Below are positions 25,333 through 38,200 of a DNA stretch of 64,000 nucleotides, piece by piece. This DNA is from Marchantia polymorpha subsp. ruderalis (taxonomy: Eukaryota; Streptophyta; Marchantiopsida; Marchantiales; Marchantiaceae). The notes under the pieces are model-generated. The model was not told the origin of the DNA and made no database searches. It saw only the letters and a list, made by a program, of their open reading frames with translations. Each line of letters starts with the position of its first letter. Position 1 is the stretch's first letter. The position numbers and the translations under genes are program-made. The stretch covers positions 11,929,501 through 11,993,500 of the forward strand of contig AP031355.1 of the NCBI GenBank assembly GCA_037833965.1, read 5' to 3'.

Positions 25333-28300
25333 GTTTACGGTTTAATTTAGATTTGCTCCAACTTGTTCAACACCTTTTTTATAGCTCCTTTAGTAATATC
25401 AAATCCGCGCGCTATAGAATTTTATTGGGAGCATCCTTATTCCTCATGTTCATTATGATCTCGCATTCCTGGGAGTCATTGAGACATATTCCCTTTTTCT
25501 TTTTTTTTTACATTGCAGTTAGGAATTGATTCTTAGGCAAGAAATCCAATTTTCAGTAAAATTTGTGGTAACCTTAGGTGGAAATGTACTCCCGACTTAT
25601 CAGTTTGCGAACCTCCAAAATCCTCCACTTACTAAGTCACACTCCTTGAATGTAACAAAATGAAAGAGCTCATTTGATCAATGAAATTGGTGGAAATTAC
25701 TTATTCATAAGAAAGTATAAAAGAAATTAAAATCAATTTTCTAATATAATTTGGATGTATATAATTTCAACTGCATTGCATAAACTATGAAATAATCTCA
25801 TCTAATGCTTGTATAGTTTTACATGGGTGAAACCAAATGGCTAATGTGGGATTAGTCTAAAACTTTACAATGGTAAGTTTGTACCCACTTCACATCAAAT
25901 ACTCAAGCTATTTATAAGATAAATAGCTCTTTGCTTTAATACCACCATGATGAATTGGACAAATTTTATTTAAAGAATCATAGCAAAAGTTATAAGTAAT
26001 ACTGTGATCAATGCAATAAATAGGATAATAATATTGTGTGATAATCTGAAAAAAAATCAAGCTTTGAACCACTTTTCACTATTTTTTTGAGTTTATTCAT
26101 TCAGAAATTTATTATTATTATTATTATTCAAAATTAATTCTTTATTAATATTATTAGGATGAATTTTAAGTTTAAAATTATGTTTAATATAAGTAAGAAT
26201 TGCAAGATTACATTGATTGTAATAATCTTAGATATAATAATATGAAAATCTGTTATCAAATATATTCATCAACATAACTTACTGAAAGTCAAAATCTGAT
26301 CAATGAAATAAAAAGAATTTTCAAAACTTGAAATCAGCTGTAAATCAAAATTTTCTTATTGCCCTTAGAGATGCATATAGCTTTTCATGATTATGTATAA
26401 ACATATAGACTCAAAGATATGAAAAAAATATTTGAATTTCTGTTGAGCACACATTGCAACGCATCTACACATTTTTTTGAAATTGTTATCTTTGAAATCT
26501 GACATTGTTATTTCTCAAAATGTCAAACGTCAAACTTTTTGATAGTCTACTCTCGCCTGTGAATACCAAGTGATTCAATGGAAATCTTTGTGTATGTGTC
26601 TCACGTGATCTTTATCCCTTCCCCGGTTGAGAAAAGATGAGAATTATAAATTGGCGTGTACTAAAAAGCAAGAAAATAAAAGCTGATGACAAACCATATC
26701 TTTAGAAAGGACTTCAGGGCAGACACTCCATTCTTCTATCCTAAATTGAAGGGTCACTAACCAGGAGGTTAGTGACCCTCCAATGACACTTCTTGAAAGT
26801 GAGTCTTCAGTATACATTTATATATATTCTAGTACCGCGGAGGCCATGGTGAAGATTAATCTAGTGTCCTGAAGGGACAACTGAAGAGTTGTTGACCGGT
26901 TCTGGTAATGTGACTTCTGTTGAGGACTAGTATCGTCAATCTCTCGTGTTTCCTTGATCGCTTCTCATGCCTGCTGCACTCCTCGGCATCATAACTAGAG
27001 TCACTCTGATATTTTGAAGGAACGACCCGAGGCCAGAAGCTGATTCAGCGGCAATTCAAGCCCCAGCCAAGGCACGTAGATTCAGTCGATCTAGCTGGAC
27101 AGGCCGGCTTTAGAGTACTGTACCTCTTCAGCATTGTACAGGTTTGCTACTGCAAACATTCGATGCCTCCAGCGCAGTACAGTGCGCTTTCGTGGCGTGA
27201 ACGTTTGAAACCACGTAGGTGGGGCTGGTATCACGACAGTCGGTGGGGATTTTACTTACACAGTAGAACGAAGTTTTGCTTGGAAGATTCACGCAGTTGC
27301 AGGCTTGCTTGCAGTATGTGGTGGGCCTCTGCGGATTTAACAGTTTTCACCATGCCCACGCATAGATGTTATACGGTTTACAGTAGGTGATGCTACTGTA
27401 GTGCGAACGGCATCACAAGTTAGCGACTCCCACGTGGTTAATTCTATGAAACAGGACATGAGCTGTTCATGTAAGGTGTTCGGAAGAATCGCTCTAAGGG
27501 ACCGTAAGAAAGCCCGGAGAAGACGCTTTATATTGTTAACCACTGGTACGAACGGTCAACGACCAACGGAAAGAACTGGTGAGTAGACTCAATTTTTCTC
27601 AATACGAACGGGAGGCAAGGGCTAGTCTCTCGTTCGGTTTCATCCTTGTAAACTTTGTTTAAGGTGTGTTCCTATTTATTTTTCTTCCATTTGTCCAACT
27701 TGTTACTTAATTGCGCTTTCACAAATCCTACGATGTTAGAATCTGTAATTACTTTCTCTCATGAACTGTACCTTAATTAAAAGGATTTTTTACACACTGC
27801 TTTTAGTCGTATGTAGTAGGCGAGTTGTAATTATCCCACGGAGATGATTATTGAGTTTGAATGTAAACTTAAAACACTCAATCTAACAATCAAGAGTTCA
27901 CGCCCACCCGGGAAAGCTCAAACTTGAATTTATTCAGTCGTCAAAAAAATAATTTCACATAGTGCAGAAGCTGTGGTATTTAATTAAACCCCTAAACCTT
28001 CCTAACTATAAATAGGTAAGACCATTAACCTCAACATTCACATCATATCCCACCTTTTAGCTACATGGATGGGAATTCCATCAAATGTTTCGTTAAGTAA
28101 GGAAGAGGTATGTAAAGGTATTCTAGATCTCAAGAGCATCAAATAACTATTACATAATTCTCATGTTAGGTGTAATAATGAGAATTACCTTAATTATGCA
28201 ACTAATATATCTAGAATTGCATTACTACACTATTCGAAGAATCATCGTTATATGTGGTTGATATCCAATGATAAGTAATGAACCAATGATTATACACAGC

Positions 28301-31300
28301 TTCCAAATTACACTACACAACATTGTCATTATTCATGTTGATTAATATAGTTTAGAATATACCACAGGTGATTCTACTGAAAATAGGTTAATGTCATAGT
28401 CATACTTGTATATGATGGTAATGCTACATTATCCAATATGTGAAATGAGTACATATCCTTATTATAATTCTAGATCATGACTCCTAGAATTTTTTATATT
28501 TTGTTCATAAATAATTTAGTATTTTATCACATTGAGTTAGTCTCACATGTGAGATATGTATCTTACTGAAAACTCTCCAACTCGTAAAATTTTCCAAAAC
28601 GTAGCATTTGATTAACATAAAGTAACCATAAAATATGTGTATCTCTGCTCTCGATCCCTTTACAATGAGAGTTTTAACGATGTCTGACATCTTAATTCTC
28701 ATTATATGAAAGAGAACGTCATGATCAGGTTCATACATAGCAAACATCACATCCTAAATGATATTAGTAATATATTTTTTATTACATATTGATATTTGTT
28801 TCATAACGTTTATTGCATCAGAGACATTCCAACTCTAAGGTAGAGGTTGACTAATAAAAAAATTAAATATATGCCTCATAACTAATTCTTTCATCTAGAA
28901 AAATTTCGGTTTAGAACTTTAAAAGTCCATTACTTGAAAAAAATTCCATAAATTATATGTAAAAATTCAAATATGCAAACAATATAGCATGATAAATAAA
29001 CAGAGAGATTCTAATCAACATGATAGCTAATTTGATAAGTACTTAAGTATAAGTGAACGTGCTAGTCCATTTCTCAGTTGAATACAAAACAAGTTAATGA
29101 ACACAATAGATAACTTTTTCCCTATAAAAGTGTGCCCCATGAAAAATTTAAAGAGCTTTATTATATTTTCATATATTATAAAAAATTCAAGATTTTTGAA
29201 ATTTCTTTTACTTGTATCTCCTGTATATATATATAATTGATTATAGAAAATGTAAATCCTTCATAAAAATAATGTTGAATTTCACCATTGAAATTTTTAT
29301 TGGAGTTATAACTCTACACGTAAATGAAATTAATCCATATTATTTAAAGGAAAAAACTAAATTTTTCATTTAGCAATAATTTGCATGATTATTTATTTTC
29401 AGAAAAATTCCTGACACATTATTACTATTAAATTTAAAATGCATATCGTCTCATTTAAAATTTAAAAAATTTATGGTTTAATTTTAATGTATGATGATAA
29501 TTCTATCAAATATTGCAATCTTGTAATTGTGATGATGGACAAATATTTTAAGTTATATTTTTAATTAAATTTACATTCAACAGAAATTTTCTACAAAAAA
29601 TATATAGTCAAAGATTCGAGTTTAAAAGTATATTTTTTACAATAGGTCTTGAATTTAAAATTAAATTAAATCTTAATATCTTAATTGACTATTCCATTGC
29701 ATTTGATATTTATGTCTTTAAAATATTTTTCCAAAAAAGGAATTTTCAAAATATCAAATCTTATAATCAGAGTTTCATCATTAAGAAAAATCCTGTAACC
29801 TCTGAGAATAAATATTTTGCTACCAGATCTGATCATTTTAAATTCAAGTAAATTCATGTTTTACAATCAAACTCAAGATAATCACTTGATTATTTTGATA
29901 TATAATTTTTTAAACAATTAAAAATTATAATTATAATATTAAAAAATCAAATCAAATTTTTTTGATAAAATTCTTTTGCAATAAATTTGTTATGTCCCAG
30001 AAATCAAATAATTTACAAATTTAGATTTATGAAAAGCTGTACTTAAGTCATGTTGAAAAATATTGAGTATCAAATGACGATGAACTAGATTACTTTAATG
30101 TGTAACTTATTAACTTAGTATTTTATTAACTTAAAATATATTTTTTCTCAACATAAAAATAATTACTTATGCTAAAATATCAGAATAAAAAATTTATATT
30201 GATATAATTTCTTTTTCATATGACTGAAAAATAATTGTATGCTCTGATCTTATTTCACGAATGCCGAATTTTGAATATAAAATAAAAATATAGATTTCTT
30301 TTAACCATTTCCAATTGTAAGACGTAATAGTGCATTCACTTTGTCCACCATTTGCATTCACTTTAGCCACTCATTAAAGTATAGAAAAAAATCTAATGTA
30401 ATTGATAAACAAAAAAAGACAAAAGCTTTTGTTGTAACTTTGAAATTGAAATATCTACTGTCTTTGATGTAAATTTACTTGTAAAACATTTGCATTGTTG
30501 AGTGTATATTCATGAACCTAAATCCGTTTTCGTGCAATAGTATATATGATCATTCTTCAGCCGAAAATGACTACATGCATTTTAAATTTAATATCAGTCG
30601 CAAAATCTTTGTTTTTGCGGTTGATATTAACTTCCAAAAAGGTTTTTAAACCAGTATCCACAGCTCTTGCATAACTATCAAGTATATTTTTATCCAGAAT
30701 CACAACTTGAAAAGATAAGAAAGGTGATAGTCTTGGCTAAGAATGTTATAAGGTTTTTTTCAATCGATAATCAAATATACGCCTCCACATGAAATATACG
30801 TGCTAAATCTCATGTTACATAAACTCGAGATAGGAAGATGTAATCAAAGAATCCCATATGTTTAATGGTATACCACTATCAGACAAACATCCAAAAGAAA
30901 GTCCAAGAATCCAAAGTTTGTATCTCTAGAACAAAGAAGATTTATAAAAATGATTAGGACGAACCTAATGCCCTCGCAGGGTTAACATGTAAAATGATCC
31001 GAAACTTTGAAGTGACTAAATGTTCAATTGTAGGGTAGATATGATTTTCCAATTTCCAAATAATCTGAATATGATAGCAAGGATAATCCAAGTTACAAAT
31101 TGAGCCAAAGTCCTAATCACCTGGGGGATGCCTGCGAGGGTGTACCTCCCGATGGTAATTCTTGTAGTATCAAATCTAGGATTATGACTTCTAAAACAAC
31201 TCGAGGACAGTAACTTACTCCATTAACCTTTCGGAGAAAGCATATTGCTCGCTCAAAAGCGGCTCCCATCCGTCCACGGGATCTCCCACTGAACAGCATT

Positions 31301-33144
31301 TTTACCACAATTGAGCCGCACATGGGCACGGTCGGCCTCAGGCCGTCACTGTGACCGCACGATCTCGAATCGGAAGGTCATTCTGAAATCGCATCATGGC
31401 ACTATCTCGTGGCCAAGATCTCAAATCAGGAGAAGTCTCTGGCAGCAAAGAATGCTCCGTTTCTCAAGTAGGCCGCTTAGTATCCGTAGGTCCGTAGACC
31501 CGGATGGAAATCTACGTCACTATCGTACTAAAAGACCTCCCGGTCCCACATTTCATACATTCGATGGAATAATGAGGCGAACAGAATTGCACTATTATAG
31601 ACGAAGTGCAGAGATTATTGTCTAGAGCTATTTGTGGATATAGACGATTATTAAAGAAAAAGAAAAAAGAATGAAAGGAAGTACCAAGAAGTGCAATTCG
31701 GTAGGTATGATGTCCCGAGAATTTCAGCACTATCCAGCTGAAAATTCGTGCCTCGAGGAAAAAGAGGAGTTTGACTGGACGATGGCTTACATGAGGCCTT
31801 TACCGCTCCCTTGTCCTACGGTACAAGTAGGTGCAGACTTGACGGCACGACTGTCGCGACCGATGTAACGGACGAAATCTTCATCGGCAACTGGATCGTG
31901 CCGACGGCGAGGTTCCGAGGCAGATCCACATCAACCACGTTAGGGTAGACGGGAAAGCAGGAGCGCGGACCGAGCAGATGGCGCGCTCCACCGCATTGGG
32001 AGTCCTCTCGGGCACATTGGGCCAAAGCGAATGTTGTGCGCTTTTGTCTCGGGCGGGGTTTGGATCATTTAGCGGGGCGCTGTCCCTCACCTCGTCTAGT
32101 CACAGAGACGGGGTCGGCTCCATCGTCCCCGATTGCTCGTGTGCCGATCAGCGTGTGCAATTTATCTCGCTTGTCTTCACGCGACTCGCTTTCAGAGATC
32201 AGGAGCCAGCGGCGAGCGAATTTCCCTAGTCTCGGTGCCCGGCGCCTTTCAGAGAAGCTTTCTTCGGGCCCAAGCTGGAATCCGATCGTCGGCTCGGCTC
32301 CCACGTCACGGCGTGCAAATCAAGCGGCAGTTCCTTGCTATTGGACGCAGCTTCCTTCACCTGCGCTCTGGAGACAGGCCAGCTTTGACGGGCAGAAATT
32401 GGGGCAGCGAAGGGCCGCAGGCAGGGCCGGGGAGACGGCTAGGCTGGTTTGGGTGGGGCTCGGATCTCATCCGGCGGCAGCTACTACTTGTTGTCATGCG
32501 ATTGCCTGTTTAGGCTGTGTCTGTGCGCTGGATCAGCTGTGTAGGGCTCATGAGAAGCTTTTGAGGAAAGACTACTTGTCGCCCTCGGTTGCCCGGAGCC
32601 GTAGCTCGCGGAGCCCCGCGTCGGAGGAGGAAGCAAGAAGGCCGAGCGACAGGCAACATCTCGGGAACTTGTTTTTTCTGGTTCTGGTCGCCTGTTCAAG
32701 CCCGGAAGGTCTGACGCGCACAAGGCTGCACGGGCTGGTGCCGGGGGGTTTCTTGTTTACGTTGTTTTGTATTTGGTCGTTGTGCAGTTGCATCGAGAGT
32801 TGCTTCTTCTGCTGCTTCTGCTGCTGCTGCTGGCGGACGAGCCGTCCCTTATCGCCGACATGAGGAAGACAGGGTCAGCGATTGCTCCTAGACATTCGTT
32901 ATCGTCGGCTTGAATTGATGTACATGAGGCCTGGACTACTTGTGTTCGTGTTCGTGACTCGAGGCATCCATCGCTTGCGTTCGTTCTCGTGGACCGATCA
33001 GTTTGTGACCATATTTCGGGTCGGTGTCGTGTCACTTGGGACAGAGCATCTCTTGTAGACGAGTTTGGTTCGTGCCTGTTTTGAACCTTCAGCGCTGAGA
33101 TTTTTTGGTTCGGAGGCCACTCGATTTGTCGAAAGTTTGGCGAC
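25333..33144. other. intergenic: AT-rich 25.5-31 kb, GC-rich island 31.8-33.1 kb
   Basis: From 25.5 to about 31.0 kb the sequence is mostly AT-rich with no credible ORF. The exception is a normal-composition patch at 26.6-27.7 kb that holds a hairpin. From about 31.8 to 33.14 kb it is GC-rich and open in several frames on both strands (for example 32036-32863). These overlapping frames lack motifs and look like the promoter and 5' leader of the USP-like gene. A CTG/CTT run lies at about 32804-32832. Confidence 0.45.
26750..26779. repeat. short inverted repeat, 13-bp arms
   Basis: Arms 26750-26762 and 26767-26779 are exact reverse complements (AGGGTCACTAACC) with the loop AGGA. Confidence 0.8.
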
Positions 33145-35278
33145 ATGACGACCTCACTTCTCAAGAACAGAGAGTTAGATACTTTTGACAAAGGGGGATG
33201 GTTGTCGGAGGAAGAGTCGACTCAGCCTTCCTCACCTCTGAGTAGAAACGGCGACGCTTTACGAGTGATGGTGGTGGTCAAATTGAACTCCAGCAAGGAT
33301 CTCACAATGGATGCTCTTGAATGGGCTTTGATCAACGTCGTTCAGCCTGGAGACAACGTTACGCTTCTTGGAGTCATTCCTGATGGTGACACTTTATGCG
33401 GGGTCAACTTGAAGGTCTTGTTGCAAGTTTGGTTGACTCGTCTCTGTAAGTTTCCTTGCCCACTGTGCCTCTCGTGCTGATATGCAGGAACTAAACTTGT
33501 TGCCAAATATGGTTGATGTTGCCAAGTATATGGTGAAATTAGATGTCGTCAAAGGAACTCAGCAGGGGCGTTTGGTTTTCTGAAACAAACGCTATTCTCT
33601 GTATCTTGATAGCATTCAAAGGCACGAATAGTGCATGGACTCTTTTGGAAAATCCATTCAGGAGCATCCATTGAGTCCATTTAATGCATTCCAATCTCAG
33701 GATTGGTCCCCAGTGATATCCAGTATGATGACACGACGGCTGCCCATGCTTTCCTGAGTTCTCACCCTCATTATGTTTGAAATTCAAAGAGGGAATTGTT
33801 GAAGTATGGTAGATTTCATGAAAACTTTCCCCAGAAACTTGCGCTTTCTCAATCCGTGCACTTTAGCGCAGTTTCCTCTTCGCCTCAACCAGGCTGATCT
33901 TCCTCATCCGCGGTAGATCTCTTTCTCTGAGGCAATTAGATATTCTGATAACAGTATGTTGCTTACGTGCCCTTTACGAATGGTTGAATTAGTAGTGTGC
34001 TATAAGGATATGGTCGAGATTGTGATTTTAGATCTTATGCACTGGAAATCAATGTGCTGTTAGTTAAAGTAGTTTATCACTGTCAATCACCTTCTGTAAT
34101 TTTGATTTCTTTTCTTGCTTTTCTCTGACTGTACTTGTGTCTGAATCTTGCGGTATTACTTCATTCACTCGGTTATATCGGATTGGATAGTCCGCCCCAT
34201 TTAAAATAAATGAGGTCTTGTTAATGTACACTTTAGGGAGAAGACAGGAATAACTGAGCAGTACGTTTGCATGCGACTTTTCTCTGATTTCGTTTTGTTT
34301 GCACTTGCAGCCACATGTTGGCAGGGTGATGAAGAGTATCAAGAGCATCATCAGCTCCTAGAGGACGAAATCACGAGAAAAAAGGCCATGTTCCAGAGCT
34401 TGAACGTGCTTCAACATTTCTACAGAATATGCGAGAAAAAAGGAGTAAGATGACTATAACAAGAGCCTGAAGCAGTGGGGTCACTTATGAGTGACGCCGT
34501 TGAGCTCCACTTTCTTGGTTCTAAGAACTTTTTGCTCGTAAGCTCGTTATGGAGGTCTGGAGTCTGGTTCAATCGGAAGTCTGAGAGGCCAGCAGAATGA
34601 TTAGTTTCCTTTGACTTCATTCTCACATGTGCATGGACTGGTCATGTCAGGTTAATCTTGACGTCAAAATAGCAGCAGGAGCGACCAAGCATGTCGTAAC
34701 ACAGCAAGCGGAGTCTTTGCAAGCGACTTGGGTCGTCCTTGACAAGTAAGTTTACAGTAGTTTCGTCAGTTTCTGTAGGTTGTAAGATGCTCTGGGTGAC
34801 GTCGCTTGGTAGTTACTGGAATCCTACATCCACCGAATTGGTCTATCGTAGACCTAATATCTTACAGAACGTTGGTAGTTCGGTTGGTGGGTGAGTCTCA
34901 ACTCTTTGACAAGAATTTTTGATAAGAGTAGTTGCTCTTGAGTCCCGGTTTAATAGTCTGTTTGCATTCAGATAAGTATGCGACTTCTGGATTTTAGTCG
35001 TCTAAGTTGGAGTAGGTCAAGCCAAAATCGTGTGATTTGCAGAGATTAGCTTTGAAGTTTTTAGATCGTTGGCAAAGGCATGTCCTATGAACATAGGCTG
35101 AAATAAGCAAGGTAATTCTAAGAAATTTTGTCTTTGCTGATCGAATCATTCATCAAATTCTACCTGCAGGGCTTTCCGGAGAAATCGTGGTTACTTCGAA
35201 CATCACCTGCTCTGTAATATGGTGTTGATGAAGCGGAGCAACGTTGGTGACATCGTTCGTGTGTATTATCATTACTGA
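33145..35278 (+). CDS. USP-like domain protein (kinase-associated N-terminal type), four exons
   Basis: The encoded domain is the Rossmann-like USP-type module found at the N-terminus of a plant receptor-like cytoplasmic kinase group, often annotated as inactive protein kinase. Inferred exons are 33145-33445, 34311-34444, 34651-34745 and 35170-35278, with consistent phase and good donors (GTAAGT, GTAAGA, GTAAGT). They give 212 residues. Conserved blocks are VMVVVKLNSSKD, ALEWALINVVQPGDNVTLL, VNLDVKIAAGA, QAESLQATWVVLDK and LLCNMVLMKRSN; they match the beta strands and the WVVLD and MKRS signatures. The fourth exon then runs into TGA at 35276. No kinase subdomain is visible downstream, although relatives continue into one. 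It is either a stand-alone USP-like protein, a truncated gene, or a gene with a missed donor before the stop. Confidence 0.72.
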
Positions 35279-38200
35279 TCTTGCAAAGGAAAAAGGAGCG
35301 AAATCAAATCGAATTTTTTTCTACACAGGCCTTTTGGTGTTTTCGGCCCTGCCACCACAGTATTTGTCTATAATTTTTCGGGTCAACGGAGAACAGCAGT
35401 CTACGAAACACGATTCATTTTTACGAGGCACATGGTTAGTTCGTAGACCACCTCTTCGGTCTTGAAACCATCGAAATAGGTCCTGGGTTTTTTAGCAGTA
35501 GGTTAGTGACAGAGACTGATGGAGCTTTTTGTGGAGTAGATTATAGTATCGAAGTTCCGTCAGCTGAACGTCTAAAGGCTGGAGAGCTGCGCAGCTTTGA
35601 AGTGATTGTGGTGATTAGATTTCACTGGGTCTCGAGGTTTAGATTGTAACTGTAGTAGCTAGTTGTCTAGACTCTCGAAGAAAACTGCAGATTTAGAGAT
35701 AGGTGATACACCTGTCAACGACTCAGCAAGACGACTATCAACGATAGAGTTCCGCATTTGTTTGACAAGAACTGGGCGCAATATGACGAGGGTTATATTG
35801 AACTATCAGAATCATGCGTTGACTGGTCCCTGTTCGTAACGGTGCAGTCACCTGTTCGAATGACGTCGGTGATGAACATCATGTGCAACCACTGGTAAGT
35901 TTCCGCTGCGTCGAGTGTGAAGAAGGTACGGTTAGAAGTTTAATGGTTGCGTCAATAGTTAGTACAGTACTGAATCGGATGGGGCTCTGGAAAATGAACA
36001 GGATCCCTTGATGTGATAACAGGTTTTTTCATCTAGAGGTCTTTTGTGTAAGGCGGACTGGGGACTTAGGGTAGAGCTACTGGACACTACTGATAGAGAT
36101 CATCTTGCAGATGGCGATGATTATTTGTTATGGTGGCTATTTGAGACCATGACATCCCAGTGGTTCCAAATTGTGCAGTCCATTACCTACAGCATTGGTC
36201 TTTCTCTTGTACATTACTTCAGTCCCTATAATACGCGAATATCATTCTCGTAATGCTTAGCAGCAGCTTCTGTTCATGTGTATTAACTTACGTGTAGTCA
36301 CGGTCACAACTGTGTCGAGTTGTGTACTTTACACGATTGGTCATACCGCTGTACCACATGAATGGTTGCGCTAGTAACTTCAGAAAGAGAGAAGCGATTC
36401 TAAGTCGACCATGCTAAGAATTTACAGCTGGTATCTTGAGATAGAGTCGCTCTACAATTTTCTTTAGTTTAACTTCTCACTTCAGGAACAAGATTTACCG
36501 AATATTTACCCAAAGATGGACCTAAAAGCACTACTGTTTAATCGGCTTCGATTGACAAAGCGTGTCGATTTTGTCTAGCTTGATGAGATCATGGAATTGT
36601 CAAGCTGAAATCAGTATATGGGATCGAAGTACATGAGACCAGTGGAAAGAATGAATTGTGTTCACGTGTCTTTAACCCGAAAAGTCATACCTACATTCAT
36701 ATATATCCAAGCTAGAGGATGGGTGTCGCAGACATGTACAGAATTCAAATGCGCACACTGGGTCATGGGTCTGCAGGAAATTTAGTCGCGAAGTACACTT
36801 CGCAAGAGACAATCACATCATTGCGAAGTTTTCGTTTCGCTCGTATAGAATACAGTTCTACACTTGGTCACATCGATGCGACTAACTTGGAACCATATCG
36901 TGACCGCCAAACAATAAGTATTCACGTAGCTACGCTACATTTAACCCGAAACCTTGAAAATCTCCGCGATTCCGTAAAGGCCAAAGGGGGTATATATCTT
37001 AACAATCGAAGCACGTATCCATGAAAGGAGATCGTCAACTGTGTAAATGTAATCAGATTTTCAAGATGTACCGGGTCCAGGTTTAACTCTTGATTCTGTG
37101 AAGTGTAACACTATGAAGGCTATGGAACCTGAGCGATAGCGCGGGAAAGACATGTATTGCATTGAGTAGAAAACATTTTGCGACACCGAAGATAACGTAG
37201 CGCCTGATCGTTCTGGCAGTTTGTATACGCATCCAAACAGAACTTACTATCTTTCCTAAATATAAATACGAGCCATTACGCTAAGCCTCACAGGCTCAGG
37301 TGGTGTTAAATCGATATTTACAAAAGAAAAAGGAAAGAAGAAGAATATTGTAGACGTGGAACAAGCTTGCATTTTACTTCTTGCTTATGGTTATGTGTAT
37401 ATAGTCTTCAACATTTTCGTATTATAGAAAAGTGGCGGGGATGCACGACCTAGGTAGTCCAACTTTGATGTAAGATTATGGACGAATGACTGACTACGTA
37501 CAGATGTAACAACCTAGAAGGAAGGGTAATAGTGATGAGGTGTGAGGATGCTCAAGATAGAAGATAACGTGGGAGATATTTGATTTATTTTGTGCATAGA
37601 TAAAATGTTCATCACAAATCCTGCAGCGTCAGAAACTGGAGCCCAGTCGTTGATCAAGAAATAGCAATCATTGCCTGCGTTGTGAGTGTTTGATGCCCGA
37701 AGAGAAGCGCGGATCTCTGATATGTTGCAGTCCTCTTGCATGAGAAGATAATGCTCAGCATACAAACCCTGGACTCCAGTCTCGCTGTCCCAGAACACTC
37801 TTTTTTAAACGGGATTCTATGAAGTCAAAGCAAACAATCAGTCTGCAATTGGAAGTAATACTCGGGAGTTCAGGTATAGTATTTAACTCTTTGATTGGAA
37901 TGCAGCGTACATAAATTGGCTGTTTGTCCAAGCTATCTACAACAGATCGAATGGAAGAGATGGTGATTACCAGAACTTTTGCTACCCGTGTCTATGGAAG
38001 AAAGAGAAGTATATCAGTGGTATATTATTATGTATAATTTCATATCGTTATTTGTAGCTTGATTGGATTGGATCTGAGATAGTTACATAACCTACTATTG
38101 CTATAAATGCAGCCGATATGCACTCGAATTATAATAGGCGTCTTTCTTGTTTTTTGGAAAATTGTTGAAATCAATAAAATATTTTAACCACATTGACTAG

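Noticed and set aside
32036..32863. 275-codon ORF in the GC-rich island upstream of the USP-like gene
   Set aside because: Several frames on both strands are open at once here because of high GC. The translation is Arg/Ser-rich without motifs, and the position fits a leader or promoter.
36719..37024. 101-codon ORF 3' of the USP-like gene as a possible kinase exon
   Set aside because: No Gly-loop, HRD, DFG or other kinase motif can be seen.
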